NCBI RefSeq assembly: GCF_965118895.1
Contig: NZ_CBCPJJ010000011.1
Location: forward strand, 55,724-119,723
DNA from: Rahnella inusitata_A
GTDB lineage: Bacteria; Pseudomonadota; Gammaproteobacteria; Enterobacterales; Enterobacteriaceae
DNA: 64,000 nt
Reading direction: 5' to 3'
The stretch's first letter is position 1, and each line of letters opens with the position of its first letter. Below the pieces are notes generated by a model. The model searched no databases. It had not been told where the DNA came from and worked only from the letters and a program-made list of their open reading frames with translations. Positions 16,392-24,775 of this stretch are shown here, piece after piece. A program made the position numbers and the translations under genes.

Positions 16392-17543
16392 ATGAGTTCA
16401 TCGTGTATAGAAGATCAAAGCATTCAGGATAATCAGTGGTATCGAATCGTCAGCGAAATGTTATCTTCCGCGGACATCCAGATTAATGGCAGTCGCCCTT
16501 TTGACCTTAAAGTAAAAAACACTGACTTCTTTAAGCGTGTTTTGCAGGAAGGTTCGCTGGGTTTGGGTGAAAGCTATATGGACGGCTGGTGGGAATGTGA
16601 ACGTCTGGATATCTTTTTTCAGCGCGTTCTGCGAGCCGGTTTAGAAGATAAACTTCCCCGCCATTTTAAAGACACACTTCGCATCGCAGCAGCACGTATT
16701 CTGAATTTGCAATCACGCAAGCGCGCGTGGATTGTGGGTAAAGAGCACTACGATCTGGGCAATGATTTATTCACACTCATGCTCGACCCTTATATGCAAT
16801 ATTCCTGCGGCTACTGGAAAGAAGCCACTACCCTCGAAGAAGCGCAGGAAGCTAAACTCAAAATGATCTGCGATAAGCTGCAATTAAAACCGGGCCTGCG
16901 TCTGCTGGATATTGGATGCGGCTGGGGCGGATTATCTGAGTATGCGGCGCGCCATTATGGCGTCAGCGTGGTGGGCGTGACGATTTCGGCCGAACAACAA
17001 AAACTGGCACAGGATAGGTGTGAAGGGCTGGATGTCACCATTCTTTTGCAGGATTATCGTGATTTAAACGATCAGTTTGACCGCGTTGTTTCCGTCGGGA
17101 TGTTTGAGCACGTGGGCCCTAAGAACTACCAGACCTATTTCAACGTGGCGAAACGCAATATCAAACCGGACGGTATTTTCCTGCTGCACACCATCGGCTC
17201 AAATAAGACCGATCTGAGCGTGGATCCGTGGATTGATAAATATATCTTTCCCAACGGCTGTCTGCCTTCTATTCAACAGATTGCGCACACCAGTGAATCC
17301 CATTTTGTAATGGAAGACTGGCACAATATCGGTGCCGATTATGACCGCACACTGATGGCGTGGCACGAACGCTTCCAGCTGCACTGGCCGCAACTGGCCG
17401 AGCGCTATGGTGACCGTTTCCACCGGATGTTCACCTATTATCTTAATGCCTGCGCCGGTGCTTTCCGCGCGCGCGACATTCAGTTGTGGCAGGTCGTCTT
17501 CAGCCCGCAGGGTGTAGACGGCGGTCTTCGCGTTCCGCGTTAA
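16392..17543 (+). CDS. cfa: Cyclopropane-fatty-acyl-phospholipid synthase
   Basis: Transfers a methylene group from S-adenosylmethionine to cis double bonds of membrane phospholipid acyl chains, hardening membranes in stationary phase and acid stress. It has 383 residues (E. coli 382). An N-terminal lipid-binding domain (about 1-110) precedes the methyltransferase domain, with SAM motif LLDIGCGWGG at 171-180. Active-site segments YSCGYW (Cys139) and VGMFEHVGPKNY are intact. It is a single gene with a long leader, between punC and convergent ribE. Confidence 0.97.
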   Translation: MSSSCIEDQSIQDNQWYRIVSEMLSSADIQINGSRPFDLKVKNTDFFKRVLQEGSLGLGESYMDGWWECERLDIFFQRVLRAGLEDKLPRHFKDTLRIAAARILNLQSRKRAWIVGKEHYDLGNDLFTLMLDPYMQYSCGYWKEATTLEEAQEAKLKMICDKLQLKPGLRLLDIGCGWGGLSEYAARHYGVSVVGVTISAEQQKLAQDRCEGLDVTILLQDYRDLNDQFDRVVSVGMFEHVGPKNYQTYFNVAKRNIKPDGIFLLHTIGSNKTDLSVDPWIDKYIFPNGCLPSIQQIAHTSESHFVMEDWHNIGADYDRTLMAWHERFQLHWPQLAERYGDRFHRMFTYYLNACAGAFRARDIQLWQVVFSPQGVDGGLRVPR

Positions 17544-17563
17544 TCACGGCAAAAATCACGCAT

Positions 17564-17598
17564 AAAAAAACCGGACAGCGTGTTGTGTCCGGTTTTTC
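17564..17598. terminator. Bidirectional terminator between cfa and ribE
   Basis: A-rich tract, CCGGACA / TGTCCGG stem with an 8-base loop, then T tract; it can serve both convergent genes. Confidence 0.88.
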
Positions 17599-17624
17599 TA
17601 TATCTTAACAACGGCGAAAAGGGT

Positions 17625-18278
17625 TTATTCCGCTTTTTCGATCATCGCCTTTGCAGTGGCAATCGCCGCTTCACGGCTTTCTAATACACGCTCTACCGTA
17701 TCGACAATCGCCTGAGTTTGCGGATCAATTTCGATATTAATTTTATCCCCCAGACGCTTAGTGCCTAATGTCGTGCGCTGTAGCGTTTCAGGAATTAAAT
17801 GCACGCAGAAACGGGTGCGGGTCACTTCGCCGATGGTCAGACTAATACCGTCGATGCCGATATAACCTTTGTGTAATACATATTTCATCAAATCTTCATG
17901 AGGCATCCGGAACCAGATTTGACGATTATTTTCTGATGTCAGAATTTTGGCGACTTCTGCGGTACAGATAATATGGCCCGACATTAAATGGCCGCCGATC
18001 TCATCATTAAATCGCGCAGCGCGTTCAAGATTGACCTGATCGCCGACGTTTAAATCGCCGAGATTGGTCAGACGGAGCGTTTCTTTCATCAGGTCAAAGC
18101 TGACCAGGTCGCCCTGCACCTCCGTTACCGTCAGGCAGCAGCCATTGTGCGATACAGACGCACCGAGCTGGAGGTTATCCAGCATATCCTCTGGCATGCG
18201 AACAATATGGGTACGGAAATTCGGTTTTTCGTCAATCGACACTACCGTTCCGGTTCCCTGAACAATTCCGGTAAACAT
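17625..18278 (-). CDS. ribE: Riboflavin synthase alpha subunit
   Basis: Dismutates two 6,7-dimethyl-8-ribityllumazine molecules to riboflavin and a pyrimidinedione; forms a cytosolic homotrimer. It has 217 residues (E. coli RibC/RibE 213). Two tandem lumazine-binding barrels are evident, each with its conserved start: MFTGIVQGTG (1-10) and GGHLMSGHI (about 94-102). Motifs NGCCLTV and GISLTIGEV mark equivalent positions in the two halves. The gene is also called ribC in E. coli. It is divergent from mdtK. No FMN riboswitch was seen upstream. Confidence 0.96.
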   Translation of the reverse strand: MFTGIVQGTGTVVSIDEKPNFRTHIVRMPEDMLDNLQLGASVSHNGCCLTVTEVQGDLVSFDLMKETLRLTNLGDLNVGDQVNLERAARFNDEIGGHLMSGHIICTAEVAKILTSENNRQIWFRMPHEDLMKYVLHKGYIGIDGISLTIGEVTRTRFCVHLIPETLQRTTLGTKRLGDKINIEIDPQTQAIVDTVERVLESREAAIATAKAMIEKAE

Positions 18279-18424
18279 AGCCCTTTCCTCAATGCTGAAT
18301 TCTGTTGTATTAAGACAACGCTGACGTCAGTTTGCCGCAGATTTAATTGAAAGCCAAATCTGCACGGCACAAATAGCACTGCCTGATCGGATAACATTAT
18401 TTAACCGGCCATTAACAGCATCGT

Positions 18425-18500
18425 TTGCTTAAAAAAAAGGAAGCGGTACAATCTTCGGGCTATTCTCTCGTCTTTAATGCCACCTGACGTGGCGTTTTTT
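18425..18500 (+). promoter_or_regulatory. mdtK leader with promoter and terminator-like hairpin
   Basis: A promoter TTGCTT (18425-18430), 16-base spacer, TACAAT (18447-18452) precedes a GCCAC-CTGAC-GTGGC hairpin (18479-18493) with six T residues ending at 18500, 33 bases before mdtK. The layout predicts a transcript of about 42 nt ending at the hairpin unless read-through occurs, suggesting attenuation or a small RNA. Confidence 0.55.
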
Positions 18501-18532
18501 CATCCAATATAATCAAGAATAAAGGTGTATCT

Positions 18533-19906
18533 GTGCAGAAGTACCTTGCAGAAGCGCGAGTCTTATTAGCGCTTGCCATCCCGGTCATCCTCGCGCAAAT
18601 AGCCCAGACGTCAATGGGCGTGGTGGACACGATAATGGCCGGCTCCGTCAGTGCAACGGACATGGCCGCCGTCGCCGTCGGGACCTCCATCTGGTTACCG
18701 GCTATTTTATTCGGACACGGCTTATTACTGTCGCTGACCCCGACGATTGCGCATCTCAATGGTGCAGGCCGCCGGGATAAAATCGGTCATCAGGTACAAC
18801 AAGGGTTCTGGCTGGCCTCAGGGGTTTCCGTGTTGATCATCGCCGTCCTGTATCACTGTGATCAGATTATCGGCCTGATGCATAACATCGATCCGCAACT
18901 GAAAGAAAAAGCAGTCGGCTATTTACGCGCAATTATGTGGGGCGCGCCGGGCTATTTATTCTTCCAGGTGCTGCGCGATCAGTGTGAAGGCTTGTCGAAA
19001 ACGAAGCCAGGCATGGTCTTTGGTTTCATCGGCCTGCTGGTGAACATACCTGTGAACTACATTTTTATTTACGGTAAGTTCGGTGCGCCCGCGCTTGGCG
19101 GTGTCGGTTGTGGTGTCGCAACGGGCACAGTGTATTGGGTTATGTTCTTTATGATGCGCTTTTACGTACGTCGTAATTACACGATGCGCGATATCATTCC
19201 AGCAACGCGCTTCGCCAAACCCGACTGGCCAACATTACGCCGCCTGACTCAGCTCGGTATGCCAATTGCGCTGGCGTTGTTCTTTGAAGTGACATTGTTT
19301 GCCATCGTCGCGCTGCTGGTTTCACCACTGGGGATTGTGGCAGTGGCCAGCCACCAGATTGCACTGAACGTGGGCTCTCTGATGTTTGTAGTCCCACTGT
19401 CGCTCGGCGTGGCCGCGACGATCCGCGTCGGTTCGCAATTGGGGAAATCATCGGTGGACGGTGCCAAAGTGGCAGCATATACCAGTATCTTCACCGGAAT
19501 TCTCATGGCATGTTGTACGGCTTCGACGGCTATTCTCTTTCGTGAACATATTGCCGCACTCTATAACGACAGCCCTGAAGTCGTGATGCTGGCTTCCCAT
19601 CTTCTGATATTCGCGGCTTTGTTCCAGATTTCAGATGCAGTTCAGGTCATCGGCAGCGGCATTCTTCGCGGCTATAAAGATACGCGTTCTATCTTCTATA
19701 TTACGTTTGTCGCCTACTGGGTGCTGGGATTGCCGGTCGGATACATGCTCGGGCTGACCGATTTCCTTGTGCCAAGGATGGGGCCGAGCGGCTTCTGGTG
19801 CGGATTCATTCTGGGGCTGACGTTTGCCGCCGTGATGATGACGTTCCGTATGCGCTGGCTACAGAAGCAGCCTTCATTCACGATTTTGCAAAAAGCTGGC
19901 CGATAG
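18533..19906 (+). CDS. mdtK: MATE-family multidrug efflux pump MdtK (NorM)
   Basis: Twelve-helix cation-coupled antiporter exporting fluoroquinolones, cationic dyes and some dipeptides. It has 457 residues, exactly the E. coli length. Conserved stretches include PVILAQIAQTSMGVVDTIMAG in helix 1, GAPGYLFFQVLRDQCEGL and the second-half GYKDTRSIFYITF. The start is GTG 18533, as in E. coli. Transcription probably passes a terminator-like hairpin in the leader. The 3' end shows a 19-base tandem duplication that spans the stop codon without changing the frame. Confidence 0.96.
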   Translation: MQKYLAEARVLLALAIPVILAQIAQTSMGVVDTIMAGSVSATDMAAVAVGTSIWLPAILFGHGLLLSLTPTIAHLNGAGRRDKIGHQVQQGFWLASGVSVLIIAVLYHCDQIIGLMHNIDPQLKEKAVGYLRAIMWGAPGYLFFQVLRDQCEGLSKTKPGMVFGFIGLLVNIPVNYIFIYGKFGAPALGGVGCGVATGTVYWVMFFMMRFYVRRNYTMRDIIPATRFAKPDWPTLRRLTQLGMPIALALFFEVTLFAIVALLVSPLGIVAVASHQIALNVGSLMFVVPLSLGVAATIRVGSQLGKSSVDGAKVAAYTSIFTGILMACCTASTAILFREHIAALYNDSPEVVMLASHLLIFAALFQISDAVQVIGSGILRGYKDTRSIFYITFVAYWVLGLPVGYMLGLTDFLVPRMGPSGFWCGFILGLTFAAVMMTFRMRWLQKQPSFTILQKAGR

Positions 19907-19929
19907 TTTTAAAGCTGGCCGATAGTTTT
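19892..19929. repeat. 19-bp tandem duplication across the mdtK stop
   Basis: AAAGCTGGCCGATAGTTTT is present at 19892-19910 and again at 19911-19929. The first copy contains the mdtK stop codon TAG, so the second copy is non-coding. It looks like recent slippage or a duplication event. Confidence 0.9.
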
Positions 19930-19930
19930 A

Positions 19931-19972
19931 CCGGCCACGCGCGATGAATGATTCATCGCGCGTGGCCTTTTC
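19931..19972 (+). terminator. Terminator of mdtK
   Basis: Perfect 17-bp inverted repeat GGCCACGCGCGATGAAT / ATTCATCGCGCGTGGCC with a minimal loop, followed by T residues. Confidence 0.9.
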
Positions 19973-20136
19973 TCCCCAATGACGGCGGTTATGTCTAAAA
20001 AAACAACGCAATGCGCATAAGCTCGTCAGTCGCGAACAATATGTAAGAAAAATGTCTTTTTTCCCTTGCCAGCCTTCAGAGACGTCGTTAATATTCGTCC
20101 CCGTCGCCAACACTGGCTGACAAGAAAGAAAACGAT

Positions 20137-20213
20137 GCGTCCGTAGCTCAGTTGGTTAGAGCACCACCTTGACATGGTGGGGGTCGGTGGTTCGAGTCCA
20201 CTCGGACGCACCA
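20137..20213 (+). tRNA. valV: tRNA-Val (anticodon GAC)
   Basis: 77-nt cloverleaf with acceptor stem GCGTCCG / CGGACGC and an encoded CCA end. The D-arm contains AGCTCAGTTGGTTAGAGC, the anticodon loop TTGACAT gives GAC (valine GUC/GUU codons), and the T-loop is GGTTCGAGTCC. It is the first of two identical copies downstream of mdtK, matching the E. coli valVW position. Confidence 0.97.
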
Positions 20214-20241
20214 ATTTCTTTGCTGTACCGTTGCATAATGT

Positions 20242-20318
20242 GCGTCCGTAGCTCAGTTGGTTAGAGCACCACCTTGACATGGTGGGGGTCGGTGGTTCGA
20301 GTCCACTCGGACGCACCA
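20242..20318 (+). tRNA. valW: tRNA-Val (anticodon GAC), second copy
   Basis: Identical in sequence to the copy at 20137-20213 and separated from it by 28 bases, so the two are probably processed from one transcript. The encoded CCA ends at 20318. Confidence 0.97.
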
Positions 20319-20881
20319 GCAACTCTTCTTAATATCTCGCCTTTCCTCTGATGTACTTTTCTGATTTAAACACCTTTATTCCGCAGTGTTTTTTACAACT
20401 GTTCCCTGCTGCGTTTTACCAACAGACTCAGTACACCCTTAGCCTTTTTATTGGCTTATTTCGTCTTTGTAGCATTTTCGAAAGTCACGTAACGAAACTG
20501 TTATGCCAGTGATTTCCCCGCTGCCCGCTTTGGATATTTGCGCAACAACGCTCAGTCATCTGCCCTAAGCTTGCGCATTATCACGTTTTTTATTTGGTTT
20601 CCCACCTCGTTCCCCTCTATAATACGCATCGTCTCTTCGATTGAATGGTTTCAGCCCCTTGATCTGTCGATATCGCACTTATATAAGCGTGACCACTCCC
20701 GTAGCGATCTTAAATCGCACTAATCGCTATGCTTTGGCTGAACTAACTACACCATTCCTTTCACAGTCTTCTACGCTTAGTAATGATTTGATCAACCAGG
20801 CAAGACTTCAATTTCGTGCGGGCAGCCATGCTGTCAGGCAAACACGTTTCCAATCCATCACAACTTGTAGATAAAATCGTC
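20319..20881. other. Long pykF upstream region
   Basis: This 563-base gap has no recognised gene; E. coli carries ydhR and the ydhVWXUYZ group here. A small hairpin AGCC...GGCT near 20440-20455 may end the tRNA transcript. The pykF promoter and Cra-like site lie at 20594-20653, leaving a leader of about 250 bases before the start codon. Confidence 0.5.
20594..20653 (+). promoter_or_regulatory. pykF promoter with Cra (FruR) site
   Basis: TTGGTT (20594-20599), an 18-base spacer and a perfect TATAAT (20618-20623) form the core promoter. TGAATGGTTTCA at 20642-20653 matches 10 of 12 bases of the Cra palindrome TGAAACGTTTCA. A site just downstream of the start of transcription fits the known repression of pykF by Cra. 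Confidence 0.65.
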
Positions 20882-22294
20882 ATGAAAAAGACCAAAATTG
20901 TTTGTACCATCGGACCAAAAACTGAATCCGAAGAAATGCTAACCAAACTGCTTGATGCAGGCATGAACGTAATGCGTCTGAACTTCTCTCACGGTGATTA
21001 CGAAGAGCACGGTCAACGCATTAAGAACATCCGCAACGTGATGGCTGCGACTGGCCACAAAGCAGCTATCCTGCTGGACACCAAAGGTCCTGAAATCCGC
21101 ACCATGAAACTGGAAGGCGGCAAAGATGCTGCGCTGGTTGCGGGCCAGACCTACACTTTCACCACCGACCAGAGCGTGATTGGTAATACTGAACGTGTTG
21201 CTGTGACCTACGCTGGCTTTGCTGCAGACCTGAAAATCGGTAACACCATTCTGGTGGACGATGGCCTGATCGGCATGGAAGTGACTAACGTCACCGAAAC
21301 CGAAGTGACCTGTAAAGTTCTGAACAACGGTGATCTGGGCGAAAACAAAGGCGTTAACCTGCCTGGCGTTTCTATCGCATTGCCAGCACTGGCTGAGAAA
21401 GATAAACGTGACCTGATCTTCGGTTGTGAGCAAGGCGTTGACTTCGTTGCGGCCTCCTTTATCCGTAAACGTTCTGACGTTCTGGAAATCCGCGAACACC
21501 TGAAAATCCATGGTGGCGAGCACATCCAGATCATCTCCAAAATTGAAAACCAGGAAGGCCTGAACAACTTCGACGAAATCCTCGAAGCTTCAGACGGCAT
21601 CATGGTTGCCCGTGGTGACCTCGGCGTTGAAATCCCGGTTGAAGAAGTTATCTTCGCGCAGAAGATGATGATCGAAAAATGTAACCGTGCACGCAAAGTG
21701 GTGATCACCGCAACGCAAATGCTCGATTCCATGATCAAAAACCCGCGCCCTACCCGCGCAGAAGCTGGTGACGTCGCTAACGCCATCATCGACGGTACAG
21801 ATGCCGTGATGCTGTCTGGCGAAAGTGCTAAAGGTAAATACCCGCTGGAAGCGGTGACGATCATGGCCACCATTTGTGCCCGTACCGACCGCGTTATGCA
21901 AAGCCGCATCGATGGTCAGAATGACAACCGCAAACTGCGTATTACTGAAGCAGTCTGCCGTGGCGCAGTAGAAACAGCCGAAAAACTGGATGCTCCGTTG
22001 ATCGTTGTTGCAACCAGCGGTGGTAAATCTGCTAAAGCTGTGCGTAAATACTTCCCGCACGCGACTATCCTGGCTCTGACCACTAACGAAATCACTGCAC
22101 GTCAGTTAATCCTGACCAAAGGCGTTGTGACTCAACTGGTGAAAGAAATTGCCTCTACTGATGATTTCTATCGCATTGGTAAAGAAGCGGCGATTGAAAG
22201 CGGTTTAGCGCAAAAAGGTGATATCGTAGTGATGGTTTCTGGCGCACTGGTTCAGAGCGGCACTACCAATACTTCTTCGGTGCACGTTGTTTAA
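20882..22294 (+). CDS. pykF: Pyruvate kinase I (type I, FBP-activated)
   Basis: Final glycolytic step, phosphoenolpyruvate plus ADP to pyruvate plus ATP, activated by fructose 1,6-bisphosphate. It has 470 residues, equal to E. coli PykF. The N-terminal MKKTKIVCTIGPKTES, the catalytic segment ISKIENQEGLNNFDEIL with its lysine, MVARGDLGVEIP and ITATQMLDSM are intact. ATG 20882 gives the family N-terminus; the frame stays open upstream to 20816 but is not conserved. Its counterpart ppsA, the reverse gluconeogenic step, also lies in this window. Confidence 0.97.
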   Translation: MKKTKIVCTIGPKTESEEMLTKLLDAGMNVMRLNFSHGDYEEHGQRIKNIRNVMAATGHKAAILLDTKGPEIRTMKLEGGKDAALVAGQTYTFTTDQSVIGNTERVAVTYAGFAADLKIGNTILVDDGLIGMEVTNVTETEVTCKVLNNGDLGENKGVNLPGVSIALPALAEKDKRDLIFGCEQGVDFVAASFIRKRSDVLEIREHLKIHGGEHIQIISKIENQEGLNNFDEILEASDGIMVARGDLGVEIPVEEVIFAQKMMIEKCNRARKVVITATQMLDSMIKNPRPTRAEAGDVANAIIDGTDAVMLSGESAKGKYPLEAVTIMATICARTDRVMQSRIDGQNDNRKLRITEAVCRGAVETAEKLDAPLIVVATSGGKSAKAVRKYFPHATILALTTNEITARQLILTKGVVTQLVKEIASTDDFYRIGKEAAIESGLAQKGDIVVMVSGALVQSGTTNTSSVHVV

Positions 22295-22317
22295 TTAAAA
22301 ACGTGACCCAGAGCATG

Positions 22318-22349
22318 AATAAACGCTGCATACTGCGGCGTTTATTTTT
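22318..22349 (+). terminator. Terminator of pykF
   Basis: AATAAACGC / GCGTTTATT stem with an internal CTGC/GCGG element and T-rich tail, 24 bases after the stop. Confidence 0.85.
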
Positions 22350-22513
22350 CGAAAAGCCTCTTTTTTCTTAAAAAGTGCAGAAAACAGAATGCGTGAGATT
22401 GGGATAAGTCCCATGGAATACAGCTGTTTTCCCAGCAATTTTTAACTTTTTCGTAAAAAAAGATGCTTCTTTGAGCTAACGATCAAAATATAGCGTTTAC
22501 CGACAAAAAATTA

Positions 22514-22543
22514 TTCTCATTAGAAAATAGTTTGTGTAATACT
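22514..22543 (+). promoter_or_regulatory. lpp promoter
   Basis: The sequence TTATTCTCA ... GTGTAATACTTGTAACGC matches the very strong E. coli lpp promoter almost base for base: -35 TTCTCA at 22514-22519 and -10 AATACT at 22538-22543. The downstream leader CTACATGGAGATTAAC ... AATCTAGAGGG is also conserved. Confidence 0.8.
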
Positions 22544-22586
22544 TGTAACGCTACATGGAGATTAACTTAATCTAGAGGGTTTTATA

Positions 22587-22823
22587 ATGAATCGCACTAA
22601 ACTGGTACTGGGCGCTGTAATCCTGGCTTCAACTATGCTGGCTGGTTGTTCAAGCAACGCTAAAATCGATCAACTGTCTTCAGACGTTTCTACTCTGAAC
22701 TCTAAAGTTGACCAACTGAGCAACGACGTGAACGCAATGCGTTCTGACGTTCAGGCAGCTAAAGACGACGCAGCACGTGCTAACCAACGTCTTGACAACC
22801 AAGCTCACGCTTACAAGAAGTAA
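22587..22823 (+). CDS. lpp: Major outer membrane (Braun) lipoprotein
   Basis: Trimeric coiled-coil lipoprotein tethering the outer membrane to peptidoglycan. It has 78 residues, equal to E. coli. The signal peptide ends in LAGC, so Cys21 is lipidated. Heptad repeats (IDQLSSDVSTLNSKVDQLSNDV) follow, and the C-terminal Lys78 is the residue attached to meso-DAP. LdtE-type L,D-transpeptidases, one encoded just downstream, belong to the enzyme class acting on the same stem peptides. Confidence 0.98.
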   Translation: MNRTKLVLGAVILASTMLAGCSSNAKIDQLSSDVSTLNSKVDQLSNDVNAMRSDVQAAKDDAARANQRLDNQAHAYKK

Positions 22824-22841
22824 TATTTACTTCTCTAGTTC

Positions 22842-22870
22842 AATGGCGCACTCAGTGCGCCATTTTTTTT
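22842..22870 (+). terminator. Terminator of lpp
   Basis: AATGGCGCAC-TCA-GTGCGCCATT with a long T run; strong, as expected for a very abundant mRNA. Confidence 0.93.
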
Positions 22871-22994
22871 ACCTGTCATCCTCCCCCCGCATTTATGTCA
22901 TTCATCCCCGCTTCTTTCTGATTTGTTTCTACATAACCTTTTCGTGATCCCCCCCTAAAAGCACTCTCCGTCTCTCGCCAGAGCTTTGGCCATA

Positions 22995-23020
22995 AAAAAG
23001 GAGCCATGATGGCTCCTTTG
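22995..23020 (-). terminator. Terminator of ldtE
   Basis: Read on the minus strand: AAAGGAGCCA / TGGCTCCTTT stem with a 3-base loop followed by a T run, 34 bases after the ldtE stop. Confidence 0.88.
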
Positions 23021-23053
23021 AGAGAAAACGCTTCTGAATGGTTTCTGTAACCT

Positions 23054-24067
23054 TTATTGCGTACTTGCGGTATTCACTGCTGGTTGTGTGGCTGCTGCGG
23101 TCTGCGGTTCGTTGACAGCCGGAGGCGTCCCCGTTGCTTTATCACCGACGCTTACGACCACAGGCATACCTGAACGCCGCTTGATGGCTTCTTTTACCAC
23201 CTCGGTATTCGTGTCGTCATGCTTGATGAATTTCTTCATTGCCGCAGTCAGAGCAATCGGCTTGGTCTGCGGATCATCTTTTTCGGTGTGCGACAGTGGC
23301 TGATGAACTTCGATATAGCGTTTACCATCGGGTTCAATGTCATATTTAATCGGCTGATTGACGATTTGTACACGTGTCCCTTTAGGCACGCTGTTAAACA
23401 ACGCCTCGATGTCATCAGGGCGCAAACGGATACAACCGGAGCTCACGCGCATCCCGATACCAAAGTTAGCGTTTGTCCCGTGGATCAGGTACTGCCCTGT
23501 CCCTGCTGACAAACGCATGGCAAACAGCCCCATCGGGTTTTCCGGCCCGGCTGGTACCATGCCAGGCAGCTTAATGCCGTCTTTCAGGTAAGCTTTACGA
23601 ATATTGGCTGTAGGCGTCCAGGTCGGATTGGGGATTTTCTGGCTTACAGACGTGACCATCTCTGGGGTGTTACGACCCAGCTGGCCGATACCAATAGGAT
23701 AGACGACGACTTTATCTTCGCCTTTTGGATAGTAGTACAAACGCAATTCCGCGAGGTTGACCACAATACCTTCACGCTTAGTGTCAGGTAACAGCATTTG
23801 CGAAGGGATTGTCAGCACGGTGCCGGCTTTCGGTAAATAAGGATCGGTTCCCGGGTTAGCTTCCAGCATAGCAATCAGGCCAATTTGATATTTGGCGGCT
23901 ACGGCTTCAAGCGGCTGACCGTCGTTTGGCACCACATAAGTCGTGTTTTCGCCAATCAGGCGGCTATTATCCGGCGGCAGAGGATATTCTGCTGCACTTG
24001 CGGTCAGGGAGTGCGTTGCCATCATTGTGCCAACTAACATCGCCAGAAGGGGTAATGCGCGTCTCAT
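23054..24067 (-). CDS. ldtE: L,D-transpeptidase LdtE (YnhG)
   Basis: Periplasmic YkuD-type L,D-transpeptidase forming 3-3 (DAP-DAP) crosslinks in peptidoglycan. It has 337 residues (E. coli 334). The signal peptide ends at about Ala26 (TASAA). A LysM-like region lies at about 42-90, followed by the YkuD domain from about 99 to 235, with His196 in YLIHGTNANFG and catalytic Cys212 in VSSGCIRL. The C-terminal tail is Ala/Thr/Pro-rich. Position between lpp and sufE is as in E. coli, which favours LdtE over the paralogues ErfK/YbiS/YcfS. Confidence 0.93.
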   Translation of the reverse strand: MRRALPLLAMLVGTMMATHSLTASAAEYPLPPDNSRLIGENTTYVVPNDGQPLEAVAAKYQIGLIAMLEANPGTDPYLPKAGTVLTIPSQMLLPDTKREGIVVNLAELRLYYYPKGEDKVVVYPIGIGQLGRNTPEMVTSVSQKIPNPTWTPTANIRKAYLKDGIKLPGMVPAGPENPMGLFAMRLSAGTGQYLIHGTNANFGIGMRVSSGCIRLRPDDIEALFNSVPKGTRVQIVNQPIKYDIEPDGKRYIEVHQPLSHTEKDDPQTKPIALTAAMKKFIKHDDTNTEVVKEAIKRRSGMPVVVSVGDKATGTPPAVNEPQTAAATQPAVNTASTQ

Positions 24068-24275
24068 ACTCAGTCCTTTTTTGGCCTGAACTCAGACAAT
24101 CTGAGGCCAGACAATTATCTTGTTTGTTAATACTAGCAGCGCAGAATTTCAGAGCAATCAAACCGCAGAAAATCAGAAAGTTACCTTATCGTACGGCAGG
24201 CGTTAAACGTGGCAAAAGCGAATTTTAAACAGATGAAAAATCAGAAGTAAAACGGAATGAAGCGAGGGGAAAATC

Positions 24276-24320
24276 AAAAAAGGCTTTGCTCATTAGCAGA
24301 CGATTCCTAATGAGCAAAGC
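24276..24320 (-). terminator. Terminator of the suf operon
   Basis: Perfect 14-bp stem GCTTTGCTCATTAG / CTAATGAGCAAAGC; read on the minus strand it is followed by a T run. It lies directly after sufE. Confidence 0.92.
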
Positions 24321-24333
24321 GGTCAGTCAGTGG

Positions 24334-24747
24334 TTAAGCAAGCGCCGCAGCATTCGCGCGGATGGACCGGATCATTGCTTCCAGCCCCTGCGAGCGTGAA
24401 GGCGTCAGATGCTGGCTGAGTTCCAGTTCGGTGAAGAACGGACGCACATCCAGCTCTACCACATCACGCGGCGTCAGCCCCTGATAGAGACTGAACACGA
24501 TGGCCACCAAACCTTTTACAATGGCCGCATCGCTGTCGCCTTCGAAAGTCAGTGCGCCGGTTTCATCCGTGCGCATTACAATCCACACCTGACTCTGACA
24601 ACCAGAAATCAGGTTTTTATCCTGACGATATTCCTCCGGCAGAGCTGGTAACTGGCCGCCGAGCTCAATGACATACAGATACTTTTCTTCCCAGTTCGGA
24701 CAGCGGGAAAAATTTCTGACTAACTTATTTTTATCTGGCAAAGCCAT
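24334..24747 (-). CDS. sufE: Cysteine desulfuration protein SufE
   Basis: Accepts persulfide sulfur from SufS and passes it to SufB for iron-sulfur cluster assembly under iron limitation or oxidative stress. It has 137 residues (E. coli 138). The acceptor Cys50 is in LISGCQSQVW. ATG 24747 gives the family N-terminus MALPDKNKLVRNF; a longer open frame upstream lies inside sufS and was rejected. It is the last gene of sufABCDSE, 28 bases after sufS. Confidence 0.96.
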   Translation of the reverse strand: MALPDKNKLVRNFSRCPNWEEKYLYVIELGGQLPALPEEYRQDKNLISGCQSQVWIVMRTDETGALTFEGDSDAAIVKGLVAIVFSLYQGLTPRDVVELDVRPFFTELELSQHLTPSRSQGLEAMIRSIRANAAALA

Positions 24748-24775
24748 AACAACATCCTGAGCGGGGTTGCCGGGC

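Noticed and set aside
18279..18532. FMN riboswitch upstream of ribE
   Set aside because: The conserved RFN-element blocks are not present; the hairpin found belongs to the mdtK strand.
20137..20318. Possible genomic-island insertion at the tRNA-Val genes
   Set aside because: No integrase, no partial tRNA copy and only ordinary non-coding DNA follows up to pykF.
20026..20322. Minus-strand frame encoding a repeated LVRPSGLEPPTP peptide
   Set aside because: It is the antisense translation of the two tRNA-Val genes, a common mis-annotation; the repeat in the peptide only reflects the duplicated tRNA.
21208..22060. Long minus-strand frames inside pykF
   Set aside because: They are antisense shadows caused by strong codon bias in the highly expressed pykF gene.
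24283..24320. Possible attachment or recombination site after sufE (long perfect inverted repeat)
   Set aside because: The T run on the minus strand and position after sufE identify it as an intrinsic terminator.
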